Translations under genes and position numbers: made by a program
Shown here: positions 12,244 to 24,544 of the stretch, piece after piece
How the letters are laid out: each line of letters opens with the position of its first letter
How positions within the stretch are numbered: the stretch's first letter is position 1
Source of the DNA: Cristatella mucedo
Taxonomy: Eukaryota > Bryozoa > Phylactolaemata > Cristatellidae
Length of the DNA stretch: 64,000 nt
NCBI GenBank assembly: GCA_009760855.2
Contig: WPIO01000001.1
Span: 1,612,001 to 1,676,000 of the forward strand
Reading direction: 5' to 3'
Notes under the pieces: model-generated
What the model was told of the DNA's origin: nothing
Seen by the model: the letters and a program-made list of their open reading frames with translations, nothing else
Databases searched by the model: none

Positions 12244-12424
12244 TTAGGCTGACACATTAATTGCATTGTAAAGCCTTGCCTGTTCACCAGCCGTGAGCTG
12301 AGAATGGATTGCAGTTAAATTGCTCAGTCGATTGATTAGCTCCAGATGAATCAGATATTGTGAAATCGTGTGCTCGTTGCATTTTTCTCTCAAGTTCTGT
12401 ATCTTTTTGGCCATTGCTTGTAAT
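12244..12424 (-). CDS. Candidate terminal exon of an unidentified - strand gene
   Basis: On the - strand a CCTTAG acceptor precedes about 60 codons that read LQAMAKKIQNLREKCNEHT, then SQYLIHLELINRLSNLTAIH and SQLTAGEQARLYNAINVSA, ending in TAA. The heptad-like Leu/Ile spacing suggests two amphipathic helices. The pyrimidine tract is weak and I found no clear upstream partner exon, so this is tentative; it could also be a pseudogene fragment. It lies in MEPCE intron 1. Confidence 0.3.
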
Positions 12425-12787
12425 CTAAGGCTGTTGGGCCAATCCTGGCTTATTTGTGTGAACTTACACCGTATGGTATTTGGTTTGAATCCTGGTTTCA
12501 ATCACATGTTTTGCTTATCAGTTAGCTTGGACTTAGCCGACTGTTCCGGTCTGGTCTCTGCAGTTAGGTCATGTTGTCCAACCAATGGATGCTCCAAAAA
12601 TGTTACTGGCCACAAGATCGTTGCAATTTACCCTCTCTCTTGCCCTTGAAAACTGTTGTAATGACCTTTGTCTTGACCAAAACTCCCACTGCTCTTTCCA
12701 GTACAGTCAACCTTTAAGGATTAGGCATGTCCATGTTTTCAAGGCACTGAACCTTGACTTTGGTCAGACTAACAATCCCTGGGAGGG

Positions 12788-12915
<128 letters not shown>

Positions 12916-13012
12916 TAATGCACTATTTATATTCTATGTAAGCTATGCAGATTGAATAAGATGCATTAATATATAAGCTATGTAGAATAATTTGAATAAT
13001 TATATTAATATT

Positions 13013-13535
13013 GCACTTGATAAAGCGCCCTCAGAGAACTTAATCTCTTTCTAGGCGCTTTATATTTGCTGCAAAGTGATATGCAATAGAAGTAAAGTAA
13101 AGTAGAATGCATGAAGTATGAATGCAATAGAAGTATAGTAAGTAAAATCATGCTTGAAAAACAAACAAAATGAATAATATGGTTAGGGGTGACATAACAG
13201 GGTCAGCATGCAAATGTGGTTAGTGGCAGCATGCACAGTGTCAGCACGCATAAGCACATCAAGGACGAATCACAGGGACCCACTAAATGCTGTCCTAAAT
13301 AGGTGTTTTTAAGTTTCTTTTAAATGTGGTCAGGTCATGGGATGTTCTGACGCAGGTCGGGAGGGAGTTCCATGCTTTGGAAGCATACGAGCTAAATGCA
13401 CGGTCTCCAAAGGATTTAAGGTTTGTATTTAAGGTTGTTTGAGGTATTTCCATACTGTTGGGTTCCGAGAAGAATGAATGACCGTGTATTAACCAAACGC
13501 ATGTGAGCAGCACACTCTTGCATTGAATGTGCAAG
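13013..13535 (-). mobile_element. LINE family A 3' end, 5'-truncated
   Basis: Read on the - strand this is the last part of ORF2 (FGDRAFSSYASKAWNSLPTC, then VRTSHDLTTFKRNLKTPI). The 3' UTR follows, ending in the AAAGCGCC-loop-GGCGCTTT hairpin at about 13023-13065 and then AT-rich sequence. It sits just before MEPCE exon 2. Confidence 0.85.
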
Positions 13536-13946
13536 CCCCCACGGGGGGGGGGGAGAGGGAGCCTTCAGATGTTATTAGGCATAAACAAAATTCAACAAAT
13601 GGTACCAAACCTCGTTGTGGGAGAGCTGGACCTTGAATCTGTGCTTGCAGCCTAGCAGCTGTTGGCATGCCTCTCTTGGGTTGTTGGGGTGCAGTTAAGC
13701 AGAAGCCCCCCTTCCTACTCCACTCGGCCTAGTTGCCTCCTTACCTATGTATGTCTGCAGGTGGGCGTTGCATCCTCATATTGGCCAGGGTCGTAAAGGC
13801 AGCAGGTCAAGAACTTTAAGTAGACTGCTTGTCAGCAGCAGGTTATTGTTGGATGAGTCTGCCGGCTTAATGACTTAACGTCGTCTGTACACGTGTGACC
13901 AGCACCACCTTGTGCATGGAATGACAGGCCTGTTTTAATGTTTCAG

Positions 13947-14665
13947 CCAATGCAAAATCTCGTCGCTCCAAGAGGCGGGCAAGACACAGACAAAAGTTTA
14001 ACCCAGCGCCACCGATCAGCCAAGTTGACCGTGCACAGCAGCACTCATCCGTGTCCACTTTCATGATACAAGCTAAAGAGGAACCTTTAGCTTCTGCTGA
14101 TAGTGATTCATGCCAGCCTTGTGCACTACCAACTGCTACTCCCCATGTCGGGATGGCGAGTACCATTAAACCTATCAGCCAACCTTCTGCAGATCACTTG
14201 GCTGCAGATGCTGCCACTGCCATCGGAGATCTGAGCAGCAGCAGGTCTGCAGTAGCACTGCATACAGGAAAGCAAGTACCTGATCCAAAGAACAGGGAAA
14301 GGTTCATATATGGCAACTATAGTCGCTATTATGCTTATCGAAATCCCGACTTTGTGGAAGATGCAAGGTTGGCTCATTTCAAGGAAGAATGGTTTGTCGG
14401 TAAAGATGTCCTAGACATCGGCTGCAACGCTGGGCATGTCACCATGACTGTTGCCCGAGACTTCCGCCCTAACAAGATCACGGGCATAGACATTGATCCT
14501 TCCCTAATTTCACTCGCAAGGAAGAGCATGCGATATTATGTTAGAGACCGAAGTGGAAGCACCACGTTTCCGGCATCTATGTCTATTTGCTACGGGCCTG
14601 TTGCTGCACCAGTCACAAGATTAGCATGCACTGGCACGTTCCCTAGCAACGTCTGTTTCATTAAG
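13947..14665 (+). CDS. MEPCE: MEPCE coding exon 2 (start of the methyltransferase domain)
   Basis: Residues 163-402. A TTTCAG acceptor joins in phase to exon 1 and a GTAAGT donor ends the exon in phase 0. It opens with a basic Arg/Lys tract (SRRSKRRARHRQK), like the one before the catalytic domain in vertebrate MEPCE. A Ser/Ala-rich linker follows, then the diagnostic block YGNYSRYYAYRNP at about residue 284. Next come the S-adenosylmethionine loop VLDIGCNAGH (about 317-326) and the acidic SAM-ribose motif GIDID (about 342-346). The segment FPASMSICYGPVAAP near the end matches the insert found in this family before the core strand. These motifs separate it from generic class I methyltransferases. 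Confidence 0.93.
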
Positions 14666-15339
14666 GTAAGTTAGTAAACTTGTTGATCCGTTGTTTGTGT
14701 CTGCTGTTAGGCTGGTTGCAATCCCTTTTTTGCTAGTCCAGCCGTGGTGTGTTTGTAAGTTATATTCAATTAAGCCTTCACAGTTGATATGCACAGCTTT
14801 TTACCTCGGTTGCATTCTTGTGACTTACCAGTTTGCATGGGTTTATAGTCGGCTTCAGAAAGGGATATTGTGGTTGTCATCCATTAGTGGGTCATCGTGT
14901 ACATTTTGTATGTTATGGCTTGATTAGCTTTCGTAGGTGTTGCGATATAATGTACTGAAGACCCACAAAAGCTTGGCATATTCTTTTTTATTATTCCATC
15001 TTCTGTCAACTGCAGCCAGTGCTACTATTCGCCGCAGCTAAATGAATCTTGTGCCTGGAAATGCAACATCTGTTTGAGAAACCAGGCTGACGATCAAGGA
15101 CTTTCGTGTGCCACATGCTTAGTTTTTAGTACGTATGTTGTGGTAGCCTGAAACTGGCTCTGCGGTACTAAACACACCTCACAACACTGGCTCCCACTCT
15201 GGGAAACGTCATGGGCACTAGAAGAGTAATTTGGATACCTGCAGTGCAGCTGGGAACCTGTTCATTTATCCGGAATCCGTCTATTGCATTGTTATCACTT
15301 GCTTTTTTCGAAGCCAGGTTGCAGATCATTCAAGGACTA

Positions 15340-15548
15340 ATGCTAATATTACAACACACCTATTTATTACAGCATTTGGTGGATCTATGTGATTCGTCCT
15401 TCGTGTGCATGTACCTGCTTACACTATGCCTGCTGCTTGCAGATGTTACCACTAGACATTTGGTAATGCTTTATATACAGCATCTGTAAAGTACTTAAAG
15501 AAAGATTCAGTTCTCTGAGGGTGCTATACAAATCTATCATTATTACTA
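15340..15548 (+). mobile_element. LINE 3' end fragment
   Basis: Sense copy of the family-A 3' UTR (motifs 'acagcatttggtggatctatg', 'gtgattcgtcctt') with a decayed terminal hairpin (aaagaaagattcagttctct-gagggtgct) and a short ATT tail. In MEPCE intron 2. Confidence 0.6.
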
Positions 15549-16329
15549 TAAGCCCATCGAAGGATTACTGTTGGGGCATCGGTTTAGGTGGGAATCAAAG
15601 TGAGGGTACAGCAGAGCAAAGCCTAGAAATCTGCTCCTGTTCAGAAGCCACTTGGTCTTCGTGCCTTGTGGGTTTAAGGATGCTAATAAATAAAGATGGT
15701 ACCTGTGAACAGGCATTGGAGCCACTACTGGGGATTTGGTCTCTTGAGTAAAGCATCCCTACAGTGAGTGGATAATACCAGCTTATGGTAGCACTTCTGC
15801 AAGCTGTTTTCTGCTTTGGCTGAAGGCAGCCTGCTGTGTAATTATTGTATAGGATACGTCCTGTCATCACCTTATGCCAGTCTTTATAACGTAAGCTGAC
15901 TGTACGATAACTGAGCACGGATCGTTAATGGTATATACGTTTTGGGAATTGTATTGCATTTTTAATGCAGAAAATGGAGTGGGAGCAATGCAAAATGGTC
16001 TATATCAATGCCTGAAAGACAAAGGTGACTCATTTAGGGCCAGTACGACTGTGAAAGCCTATTTAGACTGGCAGTCAACCATTGACTTCGGCCAGTTGTG
16101 TGGCCATATTTGGTTTGGGTTACTGCTGGTTCTGCTCTACTCGGTTGCTGTTTTGGAGCTCTCACAGATATTCTGAGCTTCCAAGGTCATTTTGTGGTTT
16201 CAACCTTGCACCCTTTCTTATTATGATGTTTCTTTAATTGTTTGCTTAAGTGTCTATCGACATGCAGATATAGTTAGCTTGATCATTGGTTCTAGCATCC
16301 CCCACCGGCTTGGTGACACCTTTGCCCCT

Positions 16330-16490
16330 GGGTTTTAGCCCAGTAGGTAAGGTGCTTGCTCCTCACGACCAAGGTCGTGCGTTTGCTCCTTCTGTGAGCG
16401 ATCCTTTACTGCCAATGCAAGCGGTGGTGGTAGCCATTAGGGCTCTTTTGCTGCTACACGATTGAGGCTGTTAAATCAGCTAACCTTTAC
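16330..16490 (+). mobile_element. tRNA-derived SINE (type 1)
   Basis: An A-box-like head (cccagtaggtaaggtgcttg), a B-box region, and the body 'gcgatcctttactgcc...gcaagcggtggt...gctgttaaatcagcta'. The same body appears in the SINEs at 51.06, 53.9 and 63.24 kb. Degenerate B box. Confidence 0.6.
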
Positions 16491-16567
16491 TTTTGGGTAC
16501 TAATGCTATTTCTATATAATCTATGTACAGCCTTGGCTTTATAGCCCTGTATTAAATGCGGTGGGTG

Positions 16568-16650
16568 AGGCAGTCTAGATAGCTCAATTGATAGGGCAGT
16601 GCATCGGTAACTCGGAGGTTGCATTCTTGATTCCCAGGCGAAATTTATTT
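16568..16650 (+). mobile_element. Second tRNA-like head, possible SINE fragment
   Basis: Reads 'agatagctcaattgatag', 'gcagtgcatcggtaactcgg', then 'aggttgcattcttgattccc'. The order and spacing are those of tRNA A-box, anticodon-arm and B-box regions. It differs from the other SINEs here. The B box is altered, so it is probably not a working tRNA. Confidence 0.4.
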
Positions 16651-18405
16651 CGGTATTCAATCCCACGGCAAATGGCTTCAGGTCGCTCGATATTTTGAAA
16701 TTATGAAGCACTTACTACTTATCTTAGACAAGCTCCTTGTGTTTTGGGTTTTGGCACTGGTTTGCAAGTTACTTCTTCACGTTCCACCTAGTAGCAGTCT
16801 AGATGGACCATGTTTTTATTCTTATCATCGGCTATATGACTGCGATTGCTTTTACGGCTGCCATCTAATATAGCCTCTATTAGCCAACTGCCTAAAATAA
16901 AGGGCTAAAGGTAAATTCCCAATTAATGTATGCAATGCTGGCACAAATAATATTAGCACCCATGGAATCAACACAAATCTTAAACTTGGCTAGTTTTAAA
17001 GACTAAGAGCAAGACATAGTATCACTAGTACCCCCTTAATATAATGAAGCAATGTATAGCTAATTCTAATGGAAGCTGTCTCCCTATTTGGCATACTAGA
17101 TGCAAAAACCTGGGAAGTGCAAAATAAACATGTTCGGTAGTTTTTGGTGGGTTCCGAAATAGTTGCGGTTTTTGGAGGATAGTTTTTGGTAGCACAGCCA
17201 TAACACGGCAAAGTAGGAATTTTTAATATGTCAGGTATCTATATCCTACCAAGAAAACGATGCTCCTCGACGTGCCTAGCTTTATCTTGGGAAAGTTCAA
17301 GGTTTAAAGTATTCATTTTCATGCATCCGCAAACGTAGGCCAGACCGGGTTCGAGACTATCTAAGAAATCATAAGTGTAGTTAGAGTGAGAAACCTGCAA
17401 ACTGTGTTTCCTAGCAAAAAAGAGCTGTTAAAACATACAAATCTGTTTTAGAATAAATCTTGGAAAACACCTTAGATAATAAAGTCATCGTGATCTGTAT
17501 GCATTAACTAGTTTTTAGTGACATTATGAGAGGGTAGCTTAATTTAGTAAATGCATTTGTAAAGTGTAAGAGTCAAGACCTGGGAAAATTGACTTTTTAT
17601 TAGGAACTGCAGTTGGGTGGTTTTTCCATCTCTTCGAATCATCTCAAGCTTATGGTATATCAAGCTCAAAACAGAAAGCTTCAAACTTTTGACAAGTTAC
17701 AATGCATTGTTAGAGTGTGTGATGGTTGGTGCATCTTGTAAATCTTACTTTGCATTGCACCGACTAAATTGCAAATAGTATTCACCGAGAGTGGTGACTA
17801 TGTAGAAAGCCAGAAATTGCCACAGATACAGCAAGCTAGGGTTATCACGCGTGTTTTTGCACCTGTGGTAGCATGCACGATTTGTTGCAAGCAACGCTAA
17901 TTCAAATCCTGTGCTTTGGTAAAAACAATTGTGTTTAGCTAGCTGGCTAGTGGGTCTCGGTCAGCTGTGTCTGCAAGGAATTGCTTCCTTATCCTCTCGG
18001 CTACGCTTGGCATCATTATCCCTTTGCCAAAAGTAGTCCTCCACCACAAAAGCACCTGCAAAGAGCAGCCCAACATTTTGGTCGACGTCTAGGAACACGT
18101 TCCCTAGCCGTGATCCCAACAATGTGGTAAAGAGCTGTAAGCAGCCCAATGGTGCTCTTCCCCTTTTCTACGGCCAACGATGAGATTCCTTTATTTACCA
18201 TTTCGGCAAATCATTAGTTTCACTTTCGTCCCCATTGATTGGGATAGTTTGCAGTATCATATCTTGATGCCTACACTACCACCTTCCAGGTAAAAAGATT
18301 GAATGCTTCGCTCAATTGTTTACTGTGCCCTTTCGTGGTGACCTTACCGTTTGGGCACAATCTTGGGTGCCTCGTGCCTTCTGACGAGTGCGTGCATATT
18401 TGTAG

Positions 18406-18508
18406 GCTGACTATTCGTTAGAGCAAGATGAGTTACTTGACCTTCAGAGGGAGGAGTACGACGTCATTCTTGCGCTGAGCATCACCAAGTGGTTGCACCT
18501 TCATCATG
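18406..18508 (+). CDS. MEPCE: MEPCE coding exon 3
   Basis: A 103-nt exon (residues 403-437) between a TTTGTAG acceptor and a GTGAGT donor, entering in phase 0 and leaving in phase 1. It encodes [20 protein letters not shown], the family's signature strand-and-loop (human: YDVVLCLSLTKWVHLNWG), which lines the RNA 5'-end/SAM pocket. Short size and exact phase make it a secure exon. Confidence 0.93.
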
Positions 18509-18892
18509 GTGAGTATGCTGCTTCTCAGCTCAGAGGGGCTCACGATTGTCGGTGCTGTCAGCAGCAGCTGCTAGCTTCATACCTTTCTGGCTGGCATGGC
18601 TGCGTTTTATGGCACTCGGCCCACTCCTCCCGCTTGCACACTACCAGAATACTATGGAGTTCGTTTGAACCGGCTGTTCGCTTGCTTCCGACAAACAGTA
18701 GTGCAAAAGCACACGAGTATTTTTAGTAATATTAACCGCCTAGTTCCCGTGAAGGAGCGAATAGTGAGATCGAATACTCTATGTAACTCCATTGTTGTGT
18801 TCACTAGGCCACTGAATGTGTGGTGTTACAGCTATAGCTGAACTTGACTTGAAGCATGAGCATGCCTAGGGGCTTCTAAGAGACCAGACACG

Positions 18893-20240
18893 TTAATAAT
18901 AATAATAATAATAATGCATTTGCATAGCACTCTTGAGGGTATTGCAATTTAAATCGCTTTCTAGGCACTGACATATGCTGTAAAGAAAGCATTTCAGTGT
19001 GCTTAGCATCCATAATGTAAGTGTGATTAAGCACACAAAGGACATGTCACATGGACTCGGCGCGCTGTAAGGAACAGCTGCATTTTTGCTTCTTTTAAAT
19101 GCCGGCCAGTCAGGGGATTTTGTGTCATCAGTCAGGAGTGGGTTTCATGCTTTGGGAGTATACAAAATAAAAGCACGGTCTTAAAAGGATTTTGAGGTGG
19201 GGTTGAGGCGCAACTAAATGGCTTGTTCCAAGAATGGTTGTTACTATGCCATGCTTGATTGGTGCAAGAATGGAGCAAGAGAATGGATGAATCTAAAAGT
19301 GTGTGATACATCCTTAAAAGTCGATGTGCTTCATGATGGTGAGCCACAGCAAGTCAGCAACTATTATATGGTATAATGTGGCAACTGCAACACTCACGAT
19401 AAGCAAGTTAGGCTCCAGATTTTTGCACCAGGTGGAAGCATTTGATTGCATAGGCAGGTTTACCTATATGCAGTGAATGACTGGAGTCGTGATCGGATAT
19501 CACAAATGCATGGGCTAACTTTAATGTGGTATTTAAGCCAGCCAGAATTATGTTACTTAGCTGAAATTAATCAGGCTATACTGTTTGTGGAGCTAATGTG
19601 TTTTTCTTGTGAAGTCACCTCGATTTTGTGCAGATGACAGGAGATATCCAGGTTGAGCCCATTTTAAGGGATAGGTTTTCTAATTTCTGAGGTAATAGTT
19701 TTATCCAGAACTTGTAAATTGGTTTTTTCGTCATTCAATTTGAAGAATTTGCACCCATCAAAATGTGGATCTCAGCAGTACATTTAGAAAGGGGGCTGAG
19801 AGTTTGATGTACAGTGGAGCTATTGGGGATTAGGGCATGTGTGTAGCTCTGTGTCATTGGCATAGAAGTGGAAGCTTAGCTTGTGTTTGGCAATTACATC
19901 GAGAGAGATTAGAAGAGGAAGAAAAATAAGAAATTAAGAAATAGAGATAAATTGCGAAAGGAGGAGGACCAAGCGCACACTCTTGTGGTACCGTGGCCTG
20001 CACTTTGTGGCATCTTGGATGGTTGTTGAGCATTTATGTCAACTCTCTGGATGTTCCTACTGCGATAGTACCCAAACCATTCCTGAGCAGCCACTGCTAC
20101 TAATTCCCTGGCAAGATGAGAGGCATTCGAGAAGGATTGGATGGTTAAATAGTATCAAAATCGTGAAGAGCAAGCACCTTACCTCCTGGGCTATCACGGT
20201 TTTTGCGTTAGGCAGTTGCTTGACGTACTTACCTAGAACA
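18893..20240 (-). mobile_element. Degenerate LINE family A copy
   Basis: Starts with a (TAA)n run and a decayed 3' hairpin, then follows the family-A 3' UTR and ORF2 backwards to the region of the YADD motif ('gtgtcattggcatagaagtgg' at 19851, the antisense of [10 protein letters not shown]). Many substitutions and stops. It fills most of MEPCE intron 3. Confidence 0.75.
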
Positions 20241-20661
20241 GCTACTTCTGATTTAGTAGTAGTGTTACATCTGGTTGTTTGCTGAATGGGATATGGGCCC
20301 TGGAGCAGCTTTTCCCCTCCACCATGGCTGGCTATGTAAGCAATGCATGCCTACTCACTGTAAACTTATACTAGCACGAGACGCTGCTGACATTGTGGAG
20401 ATACATATTACAAGCAGCTTCCGCGTGTACTGTTTGCATGCTTGGTGGAGACAAGCATGCTGACCTTAAAGAGGCTCATTTAAACCCAAAAAAATGTGTT
20501 TATTAATGTGTCTGATGTCGTACATCTGCAATGCCTCATCCCCCTCTCCATGACATCATGCATGCCCTAGTGTTAATGTTCTGAAAATCCGTTAGCCCTA
20601 GCTCAGTGATTGGATGACTCGCAGAGCAGCCAGATTTAGCGAGCATGCGGATTTTGTTTAG

Positions 20662-20777
20662 GTGATGCTGGACTGAAGAGGACTTTTAAGCGCATGTACA
20701 GGCAGTTAAGGCCTGGTGGCCGGCTGGTTCTAGAGCCACAACAATGGCCGTCTTACAAGCGCCGAAAGAATCTAACG
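20662..20777 (+). CDS. MEPCE: MEPCE coding exon 4
   Basis: A 116-nt exon (residues 437-475) with a TTTAG acceptor and GTAAAG donor, entering in phase 1 and leaving in phase 0. It reads [19 protein letters not shown] then [18 protein letters not shown]. This is the methyltransferase 'LRPGG' turn followed by the LEPQ-W-SY block that is characteristic of BCDIN3-domain enzymes. Confidence 0.93.
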
Positions 20778-21189
20778 GTAAAGGTTTTGCTCAATTCATA
20801 TTAGCCGGCTTAGCACTTGTGCAGGCTTTCATGCTGCTTATCTGTGCGGGAGGCATACTGTGATCGTTAAGTTTTCTAAATGATGGCAGGTCCTCGGTGA
20901 TCGTTAAGAATTACTCTCACTGACGTTCAGTTGAAGTTAAAAAATACCGAATGTGTGCACGTAAATGACTTGGCGGCGTTTGGTTCCCTTATTCACCAAG
21001 ATTCTCTTAAGCACCTATTATCTCGCCTGAACATCACAAGCACTGCACCACATTGATTTAGTTCTTATGTTTAAAGGGAATTTCAGAGCATTGATTACAA
21101 CGTGCATCTGAAATCCATATATCCTTAAAAGTTAGGCGTACCCAAATAATTTTTTGCATAGTTCTCTTTTTCACAGTTAAATCCATAGC

Positions 21190-21910
21190 AGAATATATTG
21201 CCGACATTCGCACTTGGTTGGCTGCAAACTTTCTCATATTAAATCGTTAAGACCAACTCACTACTTTCGATTTTACCTACTATTACTCAAACAGGAAAAT
21301 GTAACCCTCAGAATAAGCTCAGCCTGCATATCTGTTATAGCAGCTGCACGAAATCCTGGTATCCTGTTACCAAGTGGCCTTTCAGTTGGTGACCACATGA
21401 GCTGCTCTGACAAGTCTGCCTACTTTCAGCTGCATTACATTGCAAATATTCAGGCATTCTTAGACAGGTATACCACATCCAAGTTGGTCCCTACATTTGT
21501 GCTATCTCTTCTCGATTTCTCTAACTGACTGCTCACCTGTTTTCTGATCTGTGCAATAAGGTGCTCACAGTTAGGGCAAAACTTTGCACTTATGTGCTTG
21601 GCCTTTGTGGCCTATATATATCTCTTGTCCATTACACCACTTCTCACCGACTTGCACTTGCTCCTTATCAAGCAGTGTATCGACTTTAAGGTTGTGTCTC
21701 TCATGCTTACGACCAATCATTGTCTTGTGCAAGCCTACCTGCTCTAACGCCCTGGCCAGGCATCGTAATCACCTACTCGGCTGACTCAAGTTGTTTTGCT
21801 TTGCCTCTAGCCTAGTTAAGTTTGTCGGAGACCGGGCCTTCAGCTCTAATGATTCCAAAGCCTGTAACTTCGTGTCGTGACTTGTATCGTGACATTCCCC
21901 AGCTGGACGA
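21190..21910 (+). mobile_element. Degenerate LINE family A copy
   Basis: Sense copy beginning at 'ADIRTWL-ANFL' and running through decayed motifs for ARNPGILLPSGLSVGDHMSC, LDFSN and the C-terminal 'SSNDSKACNF' region. No tail is seen. In MEPCE intron 4. Confidence 0.65.
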
Positions 21911-22350
21911 CATTTATAAAGAAGTTAAAAATCGTTCTGTTCGTCATAGGACTTGCTGGGGCTGTACGGATTGATATTTGTGTACTCGTACAAGCTGACA
22001 CTGCATTCTATCACCAACTTCATGTAATGGTTCCTTTTCAAGTGTGAATTGTGGTTAGGACAATATTTAGATGTCTTACTGTTATTTTTATTATTATCAA
22101 TTGTTATAATTATCATTCTCATTTCTCTCGCTATGTACTGAACATTTTTGCGATGGGTTTATTTTATGCGATGTTGGTAGTACGTTGCGTGCAGTGGTTG
22201 AAGAAATGTGTTCTCACTTTTCCATGTTTTCTATTGTTTGGAGGCGATTCAGATTAGGAGCCACTGGATTATGGCATTGCTGGATTCTGATCCATGGTAA
22301 CACTGTGTGTGTGTGCGTGTATGTGCACATGACACCCTGTCGATTTACAG

Positions 22351-22477
22351 GAACAGATAAGAGAGAACTTCAATGCCATAGTATTCCGACCTGATCAGTT
22401 CTCAGAATACCTTCTCTCTAAAGAGGTTGGTTTCAGCACTTGTGAAGAAATCAGTGTCGAATGTAACAAATCCAAAG
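22351..22477 (+). CDS. MEPCE: MEPCE coding exon 5
   Basis: A 127-nt exon (residues 476-518) with a TTTACAG acceptor and GTAAGC donor, entering in phase 0 and leaving in phase 1. It encodes RENFNAIVFRPDQFSEYLL then VGFSTCEEI, which matches the helix and strand 'QFSSYLTSPDVGFSSYE' of vertebrate MEPCE. Confidence 0.9.
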
Positions 22478-22587
22478 GTAAGCAGCAATTACTCACTGCC
22501 GACTCACATATTATATAATCTACAACTATATTTTATGCTTGAAGGAAAAATTTCTATTTATATCGTTAGAGAAAGCTGGTAGCAGCA

Positions 22588-22735
22588 AATGACAATTCAT
22601 TTGTATAGCGCCCTAAGAGAACCTAATCTCTATTCAGGCGCTTCATATGTGCTACGAGGCTCGAGCCCACGACCTCGGCCACACGTTAGTCGGGGAGAGC
22701 ACCTTAACCGTTGGGCCAAACCAGCTCGGCTTTTT
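22588..22735 (-). mobile_element. tRNA-derived SINE (type 2)
   Basis: Antisense copy of a ~140-bp SINE. On the - strand a tRNA-like head (ctggtttggcccaacggtta, then a B box ending in ctcgagcc) is followed by the hairpin tail AAGCGCCTGAATAGAGAT...GGGCGCTATA. Other copies lie at 28.5 kb (+), 48.6 kb (-) and 54.2 kb (-). In MEPCE intron 5. Confidence 0.8.
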
Positions 22736-22834
22736 TATTGAGTCGCTATTGTGTGAATTTTTCTATTCTGTTGTTGTGATTGACTGAAATGGGACATGTG
22801 AGTATAAGTTGTGTGATGGCACTTGCTTCTTTGA

Positions 22835-22905
22835 CGGTATGTAAAGTACCTGTGCAGAGATTTAATTCTCTGATGGTGCTATATGAATGTTTTATTATAG
22901 TTATT
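22835..22905 (+). mobile_element. LINE/SINE 3' tail fragment
   Basis: Decayed terminal hairpin (aaagtacctgtgcagagatt, then ttctctgatggtgctatatg) followed by TTATTA. No body remains. Confidence 0.5.
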
Positions 22906-24356
22906 GTTAACACTTGGCTTCTTCATGTTTAGATTCTTCTTAGTTTTCCGGTAATGGTTTTTGTTTAGAATTGTAGGATGAAGTTAATTAAAATGCTTTC
23001 CTGTCTATTAGCAATGTAATGAATCTTGTTTGGAGTATCATGCTCTAGCAAAAATGATGCTATAGCTGGTAGCATGTGACAAGTTTACGTGTTGTATTGG
23101 GACTTTTACTTGCTCAGTTGGTCGTTATTGTAGGGGCACAAAATGTCATTTAGTCTCGTTAGCATGCATTAGCTATGTCAGTGCGTAGCTGCATTCAATT
23201 TTACACTTGGAATAAAAGTGCTGTAATTTAGTCAGACACCTCTTAATACACGACTCTTGAACTTGGAGAAACCTTAATAGTATAGTATTGAAACACAATT
23301 TTAGTTCTAATAGGTTAAGCAATGATCTTGCATTTTTGACTCCTTGTTTTCTAATTCCCATAGCATGGTCATCAAATTGTTTATGCTAGCTTCTAGTAGG
23401 TGCAACGACATAGGTACACTGACGACTCTAGAGTAATTTGTGCAGCCTCAATTTGCGAAGCCTCGTCCTTTGTCGTATTACAGGCCTGGTTGTTGGAGTT
23501 GACAGTAGAAGTCGTCATAGTCATGTAACCTGTAGTTCTCAGAGGGTTGAGTGTAGTTGTGTGTTGGTCTGTTAGCTGTAATATATCAGTGAGGTATTGT
23601 TAGTGCTAAAATATTTATTCAACAGGCATACAGCTGGTCTTTTTTAGACGTGCATGAAGGAAAGCATTTAATATTTGAGCCGTTTGGTCACCTTGTCCTT
23701 GCGTTGGCACCTGCGTGAACACGGCAAAAGGGCCAGTGAATCCAAGGCGAGGGTTGACCAGCCCTCAGCGATTAAACTCCTGCCTACGGCTGCTGCTATG
23801 CACAATGGGCAATGCTTGGTCTTAGTGCTCTTTCATACCATATAACACTCATGGGACAACGATGACAACAGGCCCAAAATAAATAGTGTAGACAACACGC
23901 CAATGCCACCCCATTGTCCTGATACGTGAGGTACCTGCAGCCTCTCACAAAGCTCTGTTGGGTGTCTTTTTATGTGAAGGTCATTCAATGATTGTCTGTT
24001 TAAAATAATGCTGTCGTAATGCCAAAAATGTTCAAGCAGTGTTAACCTTCAACCACACATGGTGCTGCTGAAGTGAATCGAAAGCTAAATTTAGTAACCG
24101 GTTATAGAGGATGGTGATAATTTGATCCTGTGTGCCTAAGTTGTTGGTCTTATTAGCAAGTCGCCCGTGACTGCCCCCCCCCCTGTTGTTACTGCATGGT
24201 CATTTGTAACACATTTTTAGCATCTTGACTCAGTTTGTTTGTGTGTTTGGGGGCAACCTGGGTACTTCATCTTGTTTAGTCGCCGAGTCAACGATATTTT
24301 GCTCGTATGCATGATTAAAGATGCTCTTTAGTGAGTGGGTATATTCTATTTTACAG

Positions 24357-24544
24357 GCTTTCGACGACCGCTTTTCGTTTTTACAAAGGTTGCAGCCGAA
24401 GCATCTGCAACAACCGATCCCGTGGATTCATCCAAGGGCTCTGCCGTTCCATCTGCCGTTGAAGATAGTGCATCTTCGTTGCAATCTATGGAGGCAGTTG
24501 ATGAGAATACTTCCTCTGATGTCCCTAAATTATCTTTGTTCTGA
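24357..24544 (+). CDS. MEPCE: MEPCE coding exon 6 and stop
   Basis: Final coding exon (residues 518-579). The TTTTACAG acceptor completes the split Gly codon and gives GFRRPLFVFTK, equivalent to the last strand 'GFQRPVYLFHK' of human MEPCE. The human protein stops a few residues later. Here the frame continues for about 50 residues of low-complexity, acidic, Ser/Ala-rich sequence (VAAEASATTDPVDSSKG through ENTSSDVPKLSLF) before TGA. No clear AATAAA signal was found close downstream. The six exons sum to 1740 nt, an intact 579-residue frame. Confidence 0.85.
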
